Shown here: in pieces, positions 49,639 to 59,400 of the stretch
Layout of the letters: each line of letters starts with the position of its first letter
Position numbering within the stretch: the stretch's first letter is position 1
DNA from: Flavivirga eckloniae
GTDB taxonomy: Bacteria; Bacteroidota; Bacteroidia; Flavobacteriales; Flavobacteriaceae
Assembly (NCBI RefSeq): GCF_002886045.1
Contig: NZ_CP025791.1
Coordinates: 4,541,001 to 4,605,000 of the forward strand
DNA: 64,000 nt
Reading direction: 5' to 3'
Program-made: the position numbers and the translations under genes
Notes under the pieces: model-generated
Databases searched by the model: none
What the model was told of the DNA's origin: nothing
What the model saw: the letters and a program-made list of their open reading frames with translations, nothing else

Positions 49639-52620
49639 ATGATAAAAACAAAAATACTATATCTAATACTGGCAGGCCTTTTCTTTGTATTGCCTTTTCA
49701 GGTAAACGCTCAGGAAGAAAGCGATTTAAGTATGGTTTCTGCCACAATATCTAATAGAACAGGATATGTATTAAAAGAAGTACATATACAAGCTTTTAAT
49801 TCTAAAAATAGAGCAGTTACTAACGAAGATGGAAGCTTCAGTATAAGAGTTGAAAATGAGGATATTCTTATTATATCCCATTTGGGTTACGAAAAAGCTG
49901 TAGTTTATGTGAAAGAAGGGAACTTGGAAAGCGATACTATTGTATTAAAACAATGGGGAACTATAGAACCTCAAGAGGATACCAACATCGCTTTGGGAAG
50001 TTTACCATTTGAACGTATTACAGGATCTGTTGAGCGTATTACAGGCGAAGAGTTAAACGATTTTCCAACACCTTTTGTACGTGAAGCTTTAGCTGGTAGA
50101 TTATCTGGTTTAACGACGTCGTATGGTGATGCATCTACGGTTACCGAGAGTTTTGGTAATGGGATTCGAGGGCAAGAAGTAGGGCAACTTTATGTAGATG
50201 GTGTGCCCGCTGTAGACATTGTTCTTACGCCTGCAGAGGTAGATGATGTTATAGTAGCAAAAGATTACGGTTCTACTTTTATGTTCGGTACTTTAGGAGC
50301 TCCTGGAGCTCTTATTGTAAATACTAAGCGTGGATTACCAGGCGAGCGTCTATTTAGAATAACATCCAATACAGGAGTTAGAACACCTGCTTTTTTACCT
50401 AGTACGATGAATGCTCAAGATTATGCCAGAAACTATAATATTGCACTTAGTAATGATGGTTTTAGCCCTATTTATACCCAGAACGATATTAATGATTATG
50501 CTACAGGTAATAACCCAGTTAGAAACCCTAATAATAATTATTACGAAGACTTTGTTAATGGCATTTCTACTTATTCGCATGTAACGGGTGACTTTTCTGG
50601 TGGAAATGAGAAAGTTCAATATTTTTCCCATTTAGGTTATTACACCACTAACGGTATAGAAACCGTTGGAGAAGGTAGGAAGTCTTCAAGGATTAGATTG
50701 AATAATAACGTGCAAATTCAGTTTGGAGATGCTGGTGTGGTTAATTTAGGAGTTGGTGGTAGTTTTAATAAAAGAAATGAGCCAAAGCTAAGTGCCAACG
50801 ATGCTTTTAATACGATGTATAATTATCCGGCAAATGCTTTACCTTATAAAGTAAATGATACTATTTTTACTAGCAGTAGAGAATTTAGTAGAAATTTACT
50901 TGTAGACTTGGCTCACAGCTCAATTATTGAGGATATTAGAAGGGATGCTTTTGCGAGAGTGGGGTTAGACCTTAATCTAGATAAAGTAACAAAAGGTTTA
51001 ACGTTAAAAACTTTGGTTGGGATGTATGTCTTAAATGTTTTAACAGATGTTATTGAGCCAACGCCACATACAGCAGAACCAATTTTTACTTTAGAAAATG
51101 ATGGAACATACAGGGTTTCAGGACTAAGAAATTTTATTAATGGAGAAGATCGTTTTCAATTCAAAAAGTTAGCAGATCGCGTAGACAGAACACAATTCAT
51201 TAATGCTAATCTAAGTTATGTAAGAAACTTTAATGACAATCATAAGGTTATTGCAGATCTGTTTTTTAATAATCAAAAACTAACAGGTAGTACTTTAGCT
51301 CAAAATGTCATTTTTAGAAATATTGGGGCTAGAGTAAATTATATGTTTAACCAAAAATATGTACTAGAAGGAAAACTACTAAATGCACCTATACGTCAGT
51401 TATCAAAAGATGAGAAAAAGAAAGTAAACTATGATGCAGGATTAGCCTGGCTATTGCACAAAGAATCTTTTCTGAAAAATGCATCCTGGTTAAATTTTTT
51501 AAAGCTTAGAGGTAATTTTGGAGTACAATCAAGACCAGTTAGCCAATTCTTTATTTCCGAAAATTTATATAAACGTACTAATGCTGGTGGTAATTTTGGA
51601 GTTGATGGCGGACAGACGGGGTCTACTGGTACTAATAGAATTTTTACGGCTTCTAATCTTATAACCCCTAAACAGGAATATTTAAGTATTGGTTTGGATT
51701 TTCAAATGTTTAAATCGAAAATTAACGGACAGCTAAACTATTTTAATATTCGTAATTATGATCAAATAATATCGCCAGGTAATTTATTTGCCTTTTTACC
51801 AACGGCATATTTACCTTTAATTAATTATGAAGATAGTAGGTTTAGAGGAATTGATGGTAACATATCTTATAGTAACAAAATAGGTAATTTATCATATAAA
51901 ATTGGAGTAAATGCAACTTATGGAGTTAACTACACAACTTTATCAAACGATACAACTTACCCTATAGGAGAAGAACAGAGAAATGTAATTGGAAATAACG
52001 AGGTTATTAGAGGATTAAAAGCCATAGGTATTTTTCAAAATGAAGCCGAGATAGCAAGTGCTCCTACTCAATTATTTGGTGATGTGAAACCTGGAGATAT
52101 TAGATATTTGGATTTTAATAATGATGGATTAATTGACGAGAAGGATTATCATGAAATTGGTACACCATCAAGAGTTGATTTTGGTCTAAACTATATGATG
52201 CAGTATAAAAATTGGAGTATGGGTATTCATGCAGATGGTAAAGTTGGAGGAAGTTATATTGAACAATTAAACTGGAATAGAAAAGCTAATGATTATACTA
52301 ATGAGCTTGCGAATAGTTGGCCGGTTAGCAATAGTTTACCAAGGTTAACAACACTAACAAATACCAACAACTATAGAAATTCTTCATTTTGGTTAAAAAA
52401 AGCAGGGTATTTAAATTTAAGAAGTATTATGGTAGCTTATTCGTTACCACAGGCCTTACTAAAGGATTTGGGTGTTAAGGAGTTTTCGCTTTCGGCATCT
52501 ACTAAAAACCCTTTTGTAATATCATATAGCGACCAAAGGTTTATGCCAAGTAGAAATAAAGGGTATTCACAACATCCGGTACTAAGAACCTTTGAATTAG
52601 GTGTGCAAGTGTCGTTTTAA
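49639..52620 (+). CDS. susC: SusC/RagA-family transporter, pair B (divergent TonB-box region)
   Basis: 993 residues from the ATG at 49639 (MIKTKILYLILAGLFFVLPF..NAQ signal); an ATG at 49615 adds eight residues. A carboxypeptidase-like domain (VSATISNRTGYVLKEVHIQAF) is followed by SusC plug features (REALAGRLSGLTTSYG, GIRGQEVGQLYVDGVPAVD, GSTFMFGTLGAPGALIVNTK) and a barrel ending RTFELGVQVSF. The usual LDEVVVxGYG segment is missing; the corresponding region reads ALGSLPFERITGSVERIT. It may use TonB through another segment or depend on pair A. It is 25 nt after the previous gene. Confidence 0.9.
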   Translation: MIKTKILYLILAGLFFVLPFQVNAQEESDLSMVSATISNRTGYVLKEVHIQAFNSKNRAVTNEDGSFSIRVENEDILIISHLGYEKAVVYVKEGNLESDTIVLKQWGTIEPQEDTNIALGSLPFERITGSVERITGEELNDFPTPFVREALAGRLSGLTTSYGDASTVTESFGNGIRGQEVGQLYVDGVPAVDIVLTPAEVDDVIVAKDYGSTFMFGTLGAPGALIVNTKRGLPGERLFRITSNTGVRTPAFLPSTMNAQDYARNYNIALSNDGFSPIYTQNDINDYATGNNPVRNPNNNYYEDFVNGISTYSHVTGDFSGGNEKVQYFSHLGYYTTNGIETVGEGRKSSRIRLNNNVQIQFGDAGVVNLGVGGSFNKRNEPKLSANDAFNTMYNYPANALPYKVNDTIFTSSREFSRNLLVDLAHSSIIEDIRRDAFARVGLDLNLDKVTKGLTLKTLVGMYVLNVLTDVIEPTPHTAEPIFTLENDGTYRVSGLRNFINGEDRFQFKKLADRVDRTQFINANLSYVRNFNDNHKVIADLFFNNQKLTGSTLAQNVIFRNIGARVNYMFNQKYVLEGKLLNAPIRQLSKDEKKKVNYDAGLAWLLHKESFLKNASWLNFLKLRGNFGVQSRPVSQFFISENLYKRTNAGGNFGVDGGQTGSTGTNRIFTASNLITPKQEYLSIGLDFQMFKSKINGQLNYFNIRNYDQIISPGNLFAFLPTAYLPLINYEDSRFRGIDGNISYSNKIGNLSYKIGVNATYGVNYTTLSNDTTYPIGEEQRNVIGNNEVIRGLKAIGIFQNEAEIASAPTQLFGDVKPGDIRYLDFNNDGLIDEKDYHEIGTPSRVDFGLNYMMQYKNWSMGIHADGKVGGSYIEQLNWNRKANDYTNELANSWPVSNSLPRLTTLTNTNNYRNSSFWLKKAGYLNLRSIMVAYSLPQALLKDLGVKEFSLSASTKNPFVISYSDQRFMPSRNKGYSQHPVLRTFELGVQVSF

Positions 52621-52636
52621 TTAAAAAAATCAAAAA

Positions 52637-54334
52637 ATGAAAAAATATATAATACTTTTTTTAGTCATAACTTCAATTATAAGTTATTCATGCTCAAATG
52701 AGTTTGACCAAATTATACCTGCTGAAGACAGATCATTTGAAGATGTTTTTTTAGACATAGATCGTACCAGAAGTTTTTTAGGACCAGCATATAGAGGTGT
52801 TAGAGGTGCGCCTTGGATTGGGTTGGATTATTACACAACCAACGCCGTAAATGTAGATGGAGATCAAGGTGTTCCTGGGTACACAGCAGAATCGTCCCCT
52901 GTAGGCGGAGAGTGGAATACTGCGCTTACCAATATATTTAAAATTAATGAATACTTTAAATATGGTTTCAATATAAAATACGATGCCCTTAATGAGGAAT
53001 TAGGAGAAGAACTAAAGGGGCGATTAAAGGGTGAAGCTTATGGTTTAAGAGGGTATTACAAGTGGTTATTACTTAAAAACTTTGCCGGACCTTCGGCAGC
53101 AGATGGTACAATGCTTGGAATTCCTATAATTGATGAATTACTATCCATTGAGGAAGTGAATAATATTCCCAGAAGCACCTATCTTGAAAGTTACAATAGT
53201 ATAAAGAAAGATTTAGATAGTGCCTATAAGTATGTTGATGTACTACGTTACCAAGGAAATGGAGATATAGATGGGATTAATTTAACAGGAAGAGTTTCAA
53301 GAGAAGTCATTTGGGCGATAAGAGCAAGATTAGACCTTTTTGCAGCTAGTTCTGCATATCAACAAATATCTTGGGAGCAAGCAGCACAAACAGCTTACAA
53401 TGCTATAATACAAGTTGATGGAGGAGGTTTAAAAGGAAACGGGCTCGAAGAATTTGGAAATTTTAACGACACCAAAAATATTGATCACTTATGGAGAAGA
53501 ACTTTTGCTCGAAACGCAAATTTGGAGAAAGCACATTTCCCACCATCAATGTTTGGAAGAGGAGAGGCTAATCCAAGTCAGAATTTAGTTAATGCATTTC
53601 CAGATAGTAATGGGTATCCTATTAATCACCCAAATTCAATATACAATGGTATTTCTCCTTATGAAAACAGAGATGGACGTTTAGAGCGTTTTATTTTTTA
53701 CAATGGAGAAAATGATTTTAGAGATACCAATATTGAGGTTTTTGAAGGAGGAAAGGATGCTAATGGCGGATTTCGTAAAAGAGCGACGCGTACAGGGTAT
53801 TATATGAAAAAATATTTAAGCTCAAATATTGATTTAACACCCCAGTCTACAAGCGGTAGCAACGTAGATTTTAAAACATATGCTATATTTGATAGAGCAG
53901 GTTTGTACTTAGATTTTGCCGAAGCAGCAGTAGAAGCTTATGGTGTTAATGGTAGCGACGGTAGTATGGCTTTCACGGCTAAGGATGTTATTGGAACTAT
54001 TCGTTTAAGAGCTGGCATAACTAACGATCTATATCTAGATATTGCAGACGATTTTCAAAATACATTTAGAGATTTAATTCGCAATGAGCGACGTATTGAG
54101 TTTGCTTTTGAAGGAGAATATTTTTACGATGTAAGAAGATGGAAATTACCATTGGAAGAGCTTAATACTTCTACTATGGGAGTTAACGTAATTAAGCAAG
54201 AAAATGGGTCTTTTACTTATGAAGAAAAAGAAGTAGAATCTAAAGTCTTTTTAGAACGTATGTATTATAACCCATTACCAAGACATGAAGTATTAACTTC
54301 AAATGTTCTTATTCAAAATGCCGGGTGGGAATAG
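52637..54334 (+). CDS. susD: SusD/RagB-family lipoprotein, pair B
   Basis: 565 residues, lipoprotein signal ending ITSIISYSCSNEFDQI. SusD-type features: LKGRLKGEAYGLRGYYKWLL, the GLYLDFAEAAVEAYGVNG block, DVIGTIRLRAGI and LIRNERRIEFAFEGEYFYDVRRW. It belongs to the second SusC of the operon, 16 nt upstream, and precedes the DUF1735-type lipoprotein. The two SusD proteins of the operon are clearly different, suggesting different ligands or chain lengths. Confidence 0.95.
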   Translation: MKKYIILFLVITSIISYSCSNEFDQIIPAEDRSFEDVFLDIDRTRSFLGPAYRGVRGAPWIGLDYYTTNAVNVDGDQGVPGYTAESSPVGGEWNTALTNIFKINEYFKYGFNIKYDALNEELGEELKGRLKGEAYGLRGYYKWLLLKNFAGPSAADGTMLGIPIIDELLSIEEVNNIPRSTYLESYNSIKKDLDSAYKYVDVLRYQGNGDIDGINLTGRVSREVIWAIRARLDLFAASSAYQQISWEQAAQTAYNAIIQVDGGGLKGNGLEEFGNFNDTKNIDHLWRRTFARNANLEKAHFPPSMFGRGEANPSQNLVNAFPDSNGYPINHPNSIYNGISPYENRDGRLERFIFYNGENDFRDTNIEVFEGGKDANGGFRKRATRTGYYMKKYLSSNIDLTPQSTSGSNVDFKTYAIFDRAGLYLDFAEAAVEAYGVNGSDGSMAFTAKDVIGTIRLRAGITNDLYLDIADDFQNTFRDLIRNERRIEFAFEGEYFYDVRRWKLPLEELNTSTMGVNVIKQENGSFTYEEKEVESKVFLERMYYNPLPRHEVLTSNVLIQNAGWE

Positions 54335-54360
54335 AAAACTAATTAATCGTATAAAAAAAT

Positions 54361-55302
54361 ATGAAAATCATGAAATATAAAAGTTATTTATTATTTATAT
54401 CATTGCTTGCAATAATGTTTGCATGTGAGCCGTATGAAGATTATCTTATTGATACCATAGGTTACAGAGCAGTGTATTTTCCAAATATAGAGCATATAGA
54501 AAAATTTGGTAGATCACCTATATCTGGTGAAGGACTCGAATTTAAAATAGGAGCATATATTGGGGGGGTTAAAGAAAATAGTAATGATGAAGAAGTGACA
54601 TTTGAGATAGACGAAACCTTACTAGATGGTACAACCTACACTTTATTACCAAATGATTATTATACTTTGGGAAGCCCTAATAAAATTACCATACCTAAAG
54701 GGGAATTTTTAGGCTTATTAGATGTGAAATTCGATTCTTTGATGATCGCGAATGATGAGTTGTTGAAGGAATTGCATTATGCTATACCAATGAGAATGGT
54801 ATCTACATCTGCAGATTCTATTTTAAAAGGTCAAGATGAAATTATTATTCCTGTAAAATTAATGAATACTTACGAAGGTAATTTTTATCAAGTAGGTAGC
54901 GTAAAGGAGTTTTTTACAGTTAGTAAAGTGTTGGATACAGCTTATGTATATGGAGATCCTGGAGATTTAACATCAGATGTAAGTATACGTGAATTAAGTT
55001 CTATTATGATGGATACGGTAAGGATTAATGGCGTGGCAAACCGTATAGGAGATAACTATTCTATGAAATTAAAAGTAAACACAGAAGACAACTCTGTTAC
55101 TATTATAGCAGATCCATCATCTGATTTTCAAGTAGAAGAAAACGGATTTAGCTTATGGGATCCTGTAAAGAGAAAGTTTACTTTAAAATATAAATATACC
55201 GTAGGAGATAAGGATTTTGAAGTAGAAGAAACATTAACCTTTAGAAACCGAATAAGAGATGGAATAAATGAATGGAGATGGAAAGGTTTCCCTGGTAATT
55301 AA
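54361..55302 (+). CDS. DUF1735-type surface lipoprotein (BT_3987-like)
   Basis: 313 residues; lipoprotein signal ends LLAIMFACEPYEDYL. An N-terminal DUF1735-like domain (YRAVYFPN, LEFKIGAYIGGVKEN, ITIPKGEFLGLLDVKFD, AIPMRMVSTSADSILKG) is followed by a lipocalin-like C-terminal part ending DGINEWRWKGFPGN, as in the DUF1735/DUF4361-type SusE-position proteins. It is a likely surface glycan-binding partner of pair B, and the last gene of the operon, before tandem terminators. Confidence 0.8.
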   Translation: MKIMKYKSYLLFISLLAIMFACEPYEDYLIDTIGYRAVYFPNIEHIEKFGRSPISGEGLEFKIGAYIGGVKENSNDEEVTFEIDETLLDGTTYTLLPNDYYTLGSPNKITIPKGEFLGLLDVKFDSLMIANDELLKELHYAIPMRMVSTSADSILKGQDEIIIPVKLMNTYEGNFYQVGSVKEFFTVSKVLDTAYVYGDPGDLTSDVSIRELSSIMMDTVRINGVANRIGDNYSMKLKVNTEDNSVTIIADPSSDFQVEENGFSLWDPVKRKFTLKYKYTVGDKDFEVEETLTFRNRIRDGINEWRWKGFPGN

Positions 55303-55346
55303 AGATATTGCTATTATGTTAAGTTGAGTAAGTTTAAGTTTAGTTA

Positions 55347-55375
55347 AAAACTGTCTCTTTTTTAGATAGTTTTTA
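55347..55375 (+). terminator. Terminator 1 after SusCD operon
   Basis: AAAACTGTCT/AGATAGTTTT stem (one wobble) with a T-run, 44 nt after the stop codon. Confidence 0.7.
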
Positions 55376-55384
55376 TTGAGAATT

Positions 55385-55415
55385 GGGCGTACTTCCCCTT
55401 AGGGAAAGTACGCCC
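55385..55415 (+). terminator. Terminator 2 after SusCD operon
   Basis: GC-rich stem GGGCGTACTTCCC paired with GGGAAAGTACGCCC (one bulged A), followed by TTTGATTTTT. It sits in tandem with terminator 1. Confidence 0.75.
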
Positions 55416-55635
55416 TTTGATTTTTAGCTTAGTATTGTTGTTATTTTTTAATAACATCTGTTTGATATGTTAAAACAGATAATCAGTCGTTACGTGTTTG
55501 AGTAAAAGGATTGTGTCAATTCCGAACCGCTACGGTTGAATGTATATAGCGCAGCTATTGAGTAGCTTTCCGGCAGCTACGGTGTACCCACAAGGCTGCA
55601 TATCAAATAATAATTTTACAAAGATGGACACTAAT

Positions 55636-55852
55636 TTCACGAATTATCACAAATGGTTCTAAATATAAATTACTTACTAATAAGTAAATTCGATTTACTT
55701 ATTAGTAAATTAAAGTGCAGAAATATAATAGAATTAGATCGGGTTTAGATTGTAAAAACAGACTGAAAGCCTGATTCGAGATTATGAATAGTATAGAGAG
55801 CTATCCATCATATTGAGGTTTTATTCGTGTAAATCTGTGTAATTCGTGGCTT
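55636..55852. repeat. Inverted pair of CACGAATT-type repeats
   Basis: TTTCACGAATTATCACAAAT (55636-55655) and, in the opposite sense, ATTCGTGTAAATCTGTGTAA with ATTCGTGGC after it (about 55823-55851) bound a 217-bp block. Confidence 0.35.
55676..55706. repeat. Perfect 14-bp inverted repeat
   Basis: ACTAATAAGTAAAT-TCG-ATTTACTTATTAGT, a stem of 14 bp with a 3-nt loop and no T-run, so probably not a terminator. Confidence 0.5.
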
Positions 55853-55877
55853 GATTAAAAGAAATTAACCTATATCC

Positions 55878-55918
55878 GGTCGAGCGCAGTCGAGACCTTC
55901 TTAAAACCTCTCGACTGC
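55878..55918. repeat. GGTCGAGCGCAGTCGAGACC-type repeat
   Basis: GCAGTCGAGA (55886-55895) pairs perfectly with TCTCGACTGC (55909-55918). I recognise CGAGCGCAGTCGAG as a frequent extragenic repeat of flavobacterial genomes, from recall. Confidence 0.5.
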
Positions 55919-56177
55919 CCTCCTTTAGAAAATGGCGTCATTGTTTTCCGCTTGATAAAATTTATGTTTCTAACCTTAGAGTAATAGTGAGCTTTATTAG
56001 TGTGTTTATCGTTAGAATTATTAGGCAGTTATTGGAATCCTGATGATACTATTGATAACTAGTTAAATGCTGTTTTATTGATTAACTCACGTTAGTGTAC
56101 ATATTATGTCTCTTCGTTATCTAAAGGCTCATTTTTAGCTTAATTAACGTGAATCTTGCTTAAGAATTCAAGGTGTT

Positions 56178-56231
56178 CCTCCCTATTAAAAAGGGAGGTG
56201 GATCCCGATGAGATCGGGATTCGGAGGGTTA
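56178..56231. repeat. CCTCCCT / ATCCCGAT double-hairpin repeat
   Basis: Two stems in series: CCTCCCT/AGGGAGG (56178-56198) and ATCCCGAT/ATCGGGAT (56202-56220), then CGGAGGGTT. It resembles a widespread flavobacterial intergenic repeat, from recall. Confidence 0.5.
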
Positions 56232-56424
56232 TATATGTTTGTTATTTTTAATAAAACGCCTCTTTCTTCCAATTTTTATCAAAATCGAAATTCATTTCTC
56301 GGCTTTAAATTAAAGAGGAGAGCACTGTGACAGTAATTACAATATGTTGCTCTCTTATCTCTTTAACCACTTAGGCTAGGAACAATAACGTCGTGGATTT
56401 TGCTAATAAAGTTTTAGTTTTCAG

Positions 56425-59400
56425 TTAAGAAAGCATGGTGTCGCTTACTTCTTCTTCGCTTAATTTATCACTGTCTTCAACATTTTCGGTATTTTCATAT
56501 TTTTTAGCAAATTCAGATGGCGACATTTTGTAAACCTGCTTAAAACATTTACTAAAGTATTTAGGATCATTAAACCCTGTTTTTATACATACTTCAGAGA
56601 TGAGTAGACCAGAATTTTGCTTAATTATTTGAGAAGCGCGTTTAAGTCTATAATCCCTTATAAATTCATTAGACGATTTTCCTGTAAGCTGCTTTAGTTT
56701 TCTATACAGACCAGAATGACTCATATTCATTTCTTTTTTAAATATTTGAGCCGTAAACTCTGGGTTGTCGAAGTTATTATCTAAAACTTTATAAGCTTTT
56801 CTTACAAATAAATCATCAATAGAATCAATGTTTTCATCTTTAGGAATAAAATTGACTTTTGTTTTAGACTTTTCAGATATTTTTTTATTGGTTTCTATAA
56901 TATTGGTAATTCTGGATTCCAGAATATTATAACTAAAAGGTTTCTTAATATAATCTATAGCGCCAATGCTTAAACCTTTTAATTTAAATTCATCAGACGT
57001 CCAAGCACTAAGAAAAAGGAAAGGAATATGACTGGTTTTTTCATTGTCCTTAACACGTTTGCAAAACTCTATACCATCCATAACAGGCATAAGCGTATCG
57101 CTTAAAATTAAATCGGGTACAAGTTTAATTGCTTTATTGAAACCTTCCTCCCCGTTAGCAGCTTCAATAACCCTAAATTTTTCGGCTAAAGATTGCGATA
57201 TATATGTTCTAATGTCCAGATCGTCTTCAACCACTAAAATTCTTGGCGTACTTTTACTATGCTGTTTGGTATCAATTTTATCAGAATCATCATCCTTATT
57301 TAAATTTATAGGTTCTAAAGGCTCCCTAGGTGGAGCGCCATTTCGTATATTCTCACGCTTGTAAAAGGATTCTTTAATAGGAATGGTAACAGAAAACGTA
57401 GAGCCTACATCTATTTTACTTTCCACATCAATAGTACCTTCGTGTAGCTTTACCAGTCTGTTTACATAGTCAAGGCCAATACCGGCACCATTAGGGTTTA
57501 AGGATTGAGAAGACTCCGATCTTATTTGGTAAAAACCTTCGAATATTTTCGATAATTTATCTTCAGATATGCCTATTCCATTATCTCTAACACTAATAGT
57601 GACATAATCTTCCGATTCGCTCGAATAATTAAGATGAATGGTTATTATGCCCTTTTTTAATGTAAACTTAAAGGCATTAGAGAGTAAGTTGTAAATAATT
57701 TTTTCAATTTTATCTTCGTCAATCCAACCTTTTAGATCTTCCTGTTCGCTAATAAATTTAAAGGTAATTTCGTTCTGTATAGCGAACTCATAAAAAGCGC
57801 TACAAGTGTTTTCAATACATTTAACAATATTTTGGTTAGAGACCTGGAGGCTTAACGTATCGCCTTCTAGTTTACTAATGTCAAGAATTTGATCTACCAA
57901 TCGTAAAAGACGAAAAACGTTCTTATTAATTAGTTTTAATAGCCTAAAATCATTTTCACTTTTATCCTTTTCGTTTTTTAGTAATTGCGAAACAGGCTCT
58001 GAAATTAAAGTTAACGGCGTTCTCAATTCGTGGGATACATAAGTAAAAAACCGAAACCGCATCTTATTGAACTCCTCTTCATTTTTTAGTTTTAAGCGTT
58101 GCGATTCGTTTTCATTCTTTTGTTTGGTACTTATTATGGTGTATTTTTTATAATAGTAAAGTAAGGTGGTAAAAACAATCACCATTATTAAGGAAAACCA
58201 CCAGGAAGCATAAAAAGGAGGAGCAATGGTTATGTTTAGGGCCTTTTCATATTCTTCGGTGTTATTATTTAAAGCCCTAACCTTTAAGGTGTAGTCTCCA
58301 TGATTAAGATTTGTAAAGCTTACAGACCGCATAGATTCAATATTGGCCCAGGTATCCATATAGCCTTCTAGAATATAGGAATATTTGTTTCCTTCCAAGT
58401 TATTAAAATCCAAGGCTGCAAACTCAATTGAAAAATCATTTTGATTTGCTTCCAGCTTTAAATGATCGGTTGTTGAGATACTTTTTGTTAAAGGTGATTC
58501 TTCGATGTTAATACCAGCATCCTTATTATCTATTTTTAATGAAGATAAAACGACTACCGGATTTTTTTTGTTATTGAAAATACTATCCGGATTAAAAATA
58601 ACCAGTCCTTTAGACCCTCCGAACCCTAAACTGTTATCTGGTAGTATAACAGATGCTTTGGGTTGAAATTGTTTAGAGGTTAGTTTATACGTACCACTAA
58701 AGTTTTCGAATGTTTTATCCTTCTTATCAAACTTAACAAGGCCTTTGTAAGTACTTACCCAAAAAGTATTGTTATCTATAGATTGTATACTGGACACAAA
58801 ATTACTTGGCAAGCCATCACTTTCAGTAATGAAGTTAAAACTAGGATTATTTAAATCAAGATATCCCATGCCTCTACCTTGAGAACAAAACCAGATACGC
58901 TTATCGTTATTGTCTAAAAAAACTTCGCTTATAGGGAAAGAAATTAATTTGTCTGAATAAAAATCTTTAAAAGTTTTTGTCTTAGGATTAAAAATGGTGA
59001 TACCGCCAATAGTTGCTATAACAAGTGTATTGTCTTTCGTTATTTTAATATCCCTAACATTAATATTGCCAAAGCTTTCAAAGCTGTTTTTTTCTGGGTT
59101 AAATAGGTTTAATCCAGATTGAGTACCTATCCATAGATTGTTTGATGCATCTTCTGCAAAACAATATATTTTATCGTCACTTATACTTGTTTTATCATTA
59201 TTATTGTGTTTATACCTAATAAAGCTCTGCTTATTAGGTTTTAGTAAATTAAGCCCACCAGAATAAGTGCCAAACCACATGTTTCCTTTGTGGTCTTCGA
59301 ATATTGAAGTTACGGTGTTAAAACTTAAGGAACCGGGATTGTTGGGCTCATGAGAAAACGACTTATATGTTTTACTAGTTGGGGTGTATACGCTAACACC

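Larger units (their letters stand above)
55416..56424. other. Repeat-rich spacer between convergent operons
   Basis: About 1 kb with no credible gene. It holds several hairpin repeats listed separately (55636-55852, 55676-55706, 55878-55918, 56178-56231) and no promoter element that I could place. Confidence 0.5.
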
